A stretch of DNA of 64,000 bases from Cupriavidus necator N-1 (GTDB lineage: Bacteria; Pseudomonadota; Gammaproteobacteria; Burkholderiales; Burkholderiaceae). The position numbers and the translations under genes are program-made. Positions 60,510-64,000 of the stretch are shown piece after piece. The stretch covers positions 3,782,001 to 3,846,000 of the forward strand of contig NC_015726.1 of NCBI RefSeq assembly GCF_000219215.1, in the 5' to 3' direction. The notes under the pieces are model-generated. The model made no database searches, was not told where the DNA came from, and saw only the letters and a list, made by a program, of their open reading frames with translations. Each line of letters starts with the position of its first letter. Position 1 is the first letter of the stretch.

Positions 60510-61979
60510 ATGACTAAGCGCCAGACAACCCCCGCCGGGGCCAAGGAACCGCGGCGCGCCCGCGAGGTCAGCGCGGCGCCGCCGGTGGAGCAGGTGCCGC
60601 GCGTGCGCAACGGCCGCACGCGGCGCAACGACAAGGTGCGCAAGGCAGACCTGGTGGTGATCGGCGGCGGCTCGGGCGGCGTGGCCTGCGCGCGGCGCGC
60701 CGCCGCGCACGGCGCACGCGTGATCCTGGTCGAGCGCGATGCCATCGGCGGCACCTGCGTCAACCGCGGCTGCGTGCCCAAGAAGATGCTGTCCTACGGC
60801 GCCGGCTGGTCGGCGATCCTGTCGGGCTGCCTGTCGCACACGGGCGGGCATGAGGACTGGCGCGACGCCATCGTCCGCGTCAACGCCGAAGTCGCGCGGC
60901 TGAACGCGGGCTACACCCAGCGCCTGCACGAATCCGGCGTGGAAATCCTGCGCGGCGATGCGCTGGTCACCGGCAAGGGCGAAGTGCGCGTCGGCGACGA
61001 GACCATCCACGCGCGCCGCATCCTGATTGCCACCGGCGCGCGCCCGCGCGCGCTCGAAGTCCCCGGCGGCGAACTGGCCGCCAGTTCCGACGACGTCTTC
61101 ACCTGGCAGACCGTGCCGGGTTCGATCGCGGTCATCGGCGGCGGCTACATCGGCGTGGAGCAGGCCTCGATCCTGTCGCGCTACGGCGTCAAGGTAGACC
61201 TGATCGTTGCCGGCGACCGGCTGCTGCCCCACTTCGACCACGACATCTCCCGGTCGCTGGCCGATGCACTGACCGCGCGCGGCGTGCGCCTGCACCTGAA
61301 CGCCAGGGTGCACCTGCTGAGCCAGGCCAACGGCGCGGTGGAAGTCTGCTACCGCCCCACCGACCGCCCCGGCCAGACCGAGGCCGTGCGCGCGCAGGCC
61401 GCGCTGGCGGCGATCGGGCGCATTTCCAACGTGCAGGGCTTCGGGCTGGAGGCGGTTGGCGTGGACTTTGGCGACAAGGGCGGCATCCGCGTGGACCGCC
61501 AGTTCCGCAGCAACGTGCGCGGCATCTACGCGCTCGGCGACGCCATCGACGGCCTGCACCTGACACCGGTGGCCACCGCGCAGGGCCGCTGGCTGGCCGA
61601 CCGCCTGTACGGCCGGCGCGGCGAACGCGCCGATTTCGACTTCGTGCCCACCGCGGTGTTCTGCGAGCCCGCCATCGGCGCCGTGGGCCTGACCGAGGCC
61701 CAGGCGATCGCAGCCGCCGGCAAGCCCGAACGCATCCGCACCGTGGTCAAGCGCTTTGTCTCGCTGGAAAACCGCTTTGGCGGCACGGCCCACCAGTCGA
61801 TGTTCAAGCTGGTGCTGAATGCGCGCAGCGGGCGCGTGCTGGGTGCGCACCTGATGGACGACGCCGCGCCCGAGATCGTGCAGACGCTGGCCGTGGCGTT
61901 GCGGCTGGGCGTGCGCGAATCGCACCTGGAGACCACGGTGCAGCTGCATCCGACGGTGGCAGAAGAGTTGTTTGGTTAG
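60510..61979 (+). CDS. gor: Glutathione-reductase-like FAD disulfide oxidoreductase
   Basis: A 489-residue flavoenzyme. After a basic 45-residue leader come the FAD loop VVIGGGSGGVACARRAA, the redox disulfide GGTCVNRGCVPKK, the second dinucleotide fold VIGGGYIGVEQAS, the FAD-binding IYALGDAI and the C-terminal dimer-interface base HPTVAEE. These match glutathione reductase. However, the two arginines that bind the NADPH 2'-phosphate in E. coli Gor (R198, R204) are A234 and P240 here, so NADPH preference is doubtful. ATG 60510 follows AGGAGG by five bases. Convergent with the TctE-like kinase gene. Confidence 0.85.
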   Translation: MTKRQTTPAGAKEPRRAREVSAAPPVEQVPRVRNGRTRRNDKVRKADLVVIGGGSGGVACARRAAAHGARVILVERDAIGGTCVNRGCVPKKMLSYGAGWSAILSGCLSHTGGHEDWRDAIVRVNAEVARLNAGYTQRLHESGVEILRGDALVTGKGEVRVGDETIHARRILIATGARPRALEVPGGELAASSDDVFTWQTVPGSIAVIGGGYIGVEQASILSRYGVKVDLIVAGDRLLPHFDHDISRSLADALTARGVRLHLNARVHLLSQANGAVEVCYRPTDRPGQTEAVRAQAALAAIGRISNVQGFGLEAVGVDFGDKGGIRVDRQFRSNVRGIYALGDAIDGLHLTPVATAQGRWLADRLYGRRGERADFDFVPTAVFCEPAIGAVGLTEAQAIAAAGKPERIRTVVKRFVSLENRFGGTAHQSMFKLVLNARSGRVLGAHLMDDAAPEIVQTLAVALRLGVRESHLETTVQLHPTVAEELFG

Positions 61980-61982
61980 GCG

Positions 61983-63449
61983 TTATTCACCGATGGGCAG
62001 CTTCAGCACCGCGCGCACGCCGGTGCCCTGCAGCCCATCGCCAAGCTCCACCGTGCCGCCAAACCGCGCCGCCATCTCGCGCGAGATGGCCAGCCCCAGC
62101 CCGGAGCCCGGCTCCGCATTGCCCACGCGCCGGTAGAAGCGCGCGAAGACTTTTTCGCGCTCTTCGGCCGGAATGCCCGGGCCATCGTCTTCCACCACCA
62201 GGCAGGCGGTCTGGTCGGCGCGCGTGGCCGACAGCGTGATGCGGCTGCCGCGCGGCGAGTACTGGATCGCGTTGTGGACCAGGTTGGCCAGCGCCTCGCG
62301 CAGCAGCGCGGGGTCGGCGCGCACCGGCAGCTTCAGCCCTGCCACCGGCTCCCAGCCGAAGTCCTGCTGCTTGCCGCGCGCCAGCGGCAGGTAGTCCAGC
62401 GCCACCTGTTCGGCCACGGTGACAGCGTCGATGATGTCGATGCCATCGGCTTCCTGGGCGGCTTCGCCGTGGTGCTGGCGTACCCGCGCCAGCGCCAGCA
62501 GCTGGTTGGTCAGGCGCGCGGCCTGCTCCAGCTGGGTGACGATGCCGCCCACGGCTTCGCCGGCGGCCTGGCGCGCGGCCTCGGGGTCGGGCGCGCGCAG
62601 CTGGCGCTGGGCGTATTCGGCCTGGGTCTTCAGGATGGCCAGCGGCGTGCGCAGCTGGTGCGCGGCATCGGCGATGAACTGGGCCTGCGACTGCGCCATT
62701 GCCGCCGAGCGCGACACATGCAGGTTGACCGCGTCGACCAGCGGGCGCACCTCGGCGGGCACGCGCTCGAACGTAAGCGGTGTCAGGTCGTCCGGCGAAC
62801 GCGCTTCCACATCGTCGCGCACGCGCGCCAGCGGGCGCAGCACGTAGGTGACGCCGCCCACCAGGATGCCGGCGCTCAGCAGGATCAGCAGCAGGTCGCG
62901 CGCCAGCGCGCTGCGCCAGACCGTACCGATCAGCGTGGTGCGCGGCTCGGCGGTCTCGGCCACCTGGATGATCACGCGCATGCGCGCATCCGGCCGGTAC
63001 ACCGGCCGCGCCATGGCGGCGATGCGCACGGCCTCGCCCCGGTATTCGGCGTCGTAGAAGCGCGGCTGGTTGTTGACGAGGTTGCCGGCCGGCAGCGGCA
63101 GGTCGTCGTAGCCGGTGACGGTCTCGACCTGGCCGGCGCGCTCGGTCGACACGCGATAGAAAACATGGGTCTGCGCCGCGGTCTCGAACATCTCCATGGC
63201 GGCGTCGGGCAGGGTGAGCTGGACGCTGTCGCCGGCCATGCCGATGGCATTGTCGATGGCGCGGATCGAGCCATAGAGCGAGCGGTCATAAGCCGTGTTG
63301 GCGGCGTCGCGCAGGGTGCCGTAGGTCAGCCAGGTGTCGATCGCCATCATCGCCGCCAGCGCCGGCACCAGCAGCAACAGCAGTTGCCGGCGCAGGCTGC
63401 CGCGGCGCCACAGCAGCACCGGATGGCGCGGCCACATCCGCAAGTGCAT
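61983..63449 (-). CDS. Sensor histidine kinase, TctE-like
   Basis: A 488-residue inner-membrane kinase: helix 1 at about residues 20-42, a 2CSK_N sensor domain (YDRSLYGSIRAIDNAI and HVFYRVSTERAGQ), helix 2 at about 185-205, HAMP, phosphoacceptor H264 in AAHQLRTPLAIL, and ATPase boxes NLVHNAIQY, EDDGPGIPAEE and GSGLGLAISREM. The regulator gene ends two bases upstream. TctE proteins sense tricarboxylates and control tct genes; such an operon lies about 4 kb away at 54663-57867, so this pair may regulate it (inference). Confidence 0.93.
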   Translation of the reverse strand: MHLRMWPRHPVLLWRRGSLRRQLLLLLVPALAAMMAIDTWLTYGTLRDAANTAYDRSLYGSIRAIDNAIGMAGDSVQLTLPDAAMEMFETAAQTHVFYRVSTERAGQVETVTGYDDLPLPAGNLVNNQPRFYDAEYRGEAVRIAAMARPVYRPDARMRVIIQVAETAEPRTTLIGTVWRSALARDLLLILLSAGILVGGVTYVLRPLARVRDDVEARSPDDLTPLTFERVPAEVRPLVDAVNLHVSRSAAMAQSQAQFIADAAHQLRTPLAILKTQAEYAQRQLRAPDPEAARQAAGEAVGGIVTQLEQAARLTNQLLALARVRQHHGEAAQEADGIDIIDAVTVAEQVALDYLPLARGKQQDFGWEPVAGLKLPVRADPALLREALANLVHNAIQYSPRGSRITLSATRADQTACLVVEDDGPGIPAEEREKVFARFYRRVGNAEPGSGLGLAISREMAARFGGTVELGDGLQGTGVRAVLKLPIGE

Positions 63450-63451
63450 GA

Positions 63452-64000
63452 TTAGCGCCCGGCCTCAGGCTCCAGCAAGTAGCCGAAGCCGCGCAGCGTG
63501 ACGATGGTGACGCCGTGCCCGGCCAGCTTCTTGCGCAGCCGGTAGACCAGCACCTCGATCGCGTCGGGAGAGACATCGGCGTCGAGCGAGAACACCTTGT
63601 CGAGCAGCTGCGCCTTGGTCAGCGGCTGGCCGCTGCGTGCCAGCAGCGCGCCCAGCAGGGTCGATTCGCGCGGGGTCAGCGCCAGCGGAGCGCCGTCCAG
63701 CGTGAAGCTGCGGGTCTCGCCGTCAAACACCAGCGTGCCGCACTGCAGGCGCGGATGCGCGCGCCCGCGGCTGCGCCGGATCAGCGCCAGCAGCCGCGCT
63801 TCCAGCTCGGCAATGGCAAAAGGCTTGGGCAGGTAGTCGTCGGCGCCCAGGTTCAGGCCGCGCACGCGTTCGTCCAGCGTGTCCTGCGCAGTCAGGATCA
63901 GCACGGGGGTGCGGTCGTCGCGCCCGCGCATGGACTTGAGCACGGCCAGCCCGTCCTTGCCGGGCAGGCGCAGGTCGAGCAGCACCGCGTCGTATTCCTC
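63452..64000 (-). CDS. OmpR-class response regulator (TctD-like), 5' end outside window
   Basis: The 182 C-terminal residues of a regulator whose start lies beyond the window. The phosphoacceptor Asp is in VLLDLRLPGKDG near the cut; LPKPFAIAELEARL carries the conserved Lys, and the winged-helix domain ends VTLRGFGYLLEPEAGR. It is coupled to the downstream kinase (two-base gap). About 45 N-terminal residues are probably missing. Confidence 0.92.
   Translation of the reverse strand, partial: EEYDAVLLDLRLPGKDGLAVLKSMRGRDDRTPVLILTAQDTLDERVRGLNLGADDYLPKPFAIAELEARLLALIRRSRGRAHPRLQCGTLVFDGETRSFTLDGAPLALTPRESTLLGALLARSGQPLTKAQLLDKVFSLDADVSPDAIEVLVYRLRKKLAGHGVTIVTLRGFGYLLEPEAGR

Overview
The window is GC-rich DNA from the main chromosome of a Burkholderiaceae beta-proteobacterium. 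Gene content and order fit Cupriavidus or a close Ralstonia relative best: phhAB beside an Lrp regulator, a def-fmt-htpX-rsmB-DUF4390-ntrY-ntrX row, cstA with a two-component system, and tct/Bug-type tricarboxylate uptake genes. Genus is inferred from protein content; no rRNA is present. Most of it is an ordinary core chromosome with about 46 genes; I see no insertion sequence, prophage or CRISPR array.

Layout. 1-5616 (-) is the N-terminal part of a giant alpha-2-macroglobulin-like protein that runs off the left edge. 5726-7759 holds an Lrp/AsnC regulator divergent from phenylalanine hydroxylase (phhA) and its pterin recycling enzyme (phhB). 7916-10377 is a TctDE-like two-component pair. 10421-12393 holds a SET-domain methyltransferase and HU (hupB), divergent across 1.18 kb of non-coding DNA packed with GTATAC/GTTTAC hexamers. 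12394-21432 mixes a DUF2272 lipoprotein, DNA polymerase IV, RarD, a solitary TRAP binding protein, a maltoporin-like lipoprotein/porin, an aquaporin, a LysE exporter and a coiled-coil protein. 21697-30245 (-) is tRNA-Phe and the block ntrX, ntrY, DUF4390, rsmB, htpX, fmt, def. 30406-35766 (+) has a LysM protein, a broken dprA, a thioredoxin-like protein and topoisomerase III. 35840-38022 has a LysR regulator, a small exported protein of 12-residue repeats and a glycine-zipper protein. 38245-43018 is cstA with its small partner, divergent from a Cache-domain kinase and a NarL-type regulator. 43079-48625 has GTP-type PEP carboxykinase, a 2-hydroxyacid dehydrogenase, an MFS exporter and a MOSC protein. 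48885-54336 has an RND efflux pair and a ChaN-like lipoprotein. 54663-57867 is a Bug/TctC-TctB-TctA tricarboxylate transporter, followed by an AbrB-family membrane protein, a thioesterase, a patatin and a glutathione-reductase-like enzyme. The right edge holds a second TctDE-like pair (-), the regulator being cut off.

How the genes fit together. Several units concern organic acids at the pyruvate/PEP/TCA node: cstA with its sensor pair, pckG, the TRAP binding protein, the tripartite tricarboxylate genes and two TctE-type kinases. A second theme is the envelope: macroglobulin, NtrYX, HtpX, RND pump, glycine-zipper and porin.

The most unusual parts are non-coding. They are the GTWWAC cluster between the SET and HU genes; two separate arrays of a 12-bp DnaA-box-like unit (consensus CGTTATCCACAG) at 12657-12716 and 47885-47955; 10-bp-phased CTGTAA repeats upstream of two envelope genes; and a CTACGCAG dyad between cstA and its sensor pair. 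dprA carries three lesions and looks dead. Start codons were chosen by ribosome-binding sites, signal peptides and family length; uncertain ones are flagged.
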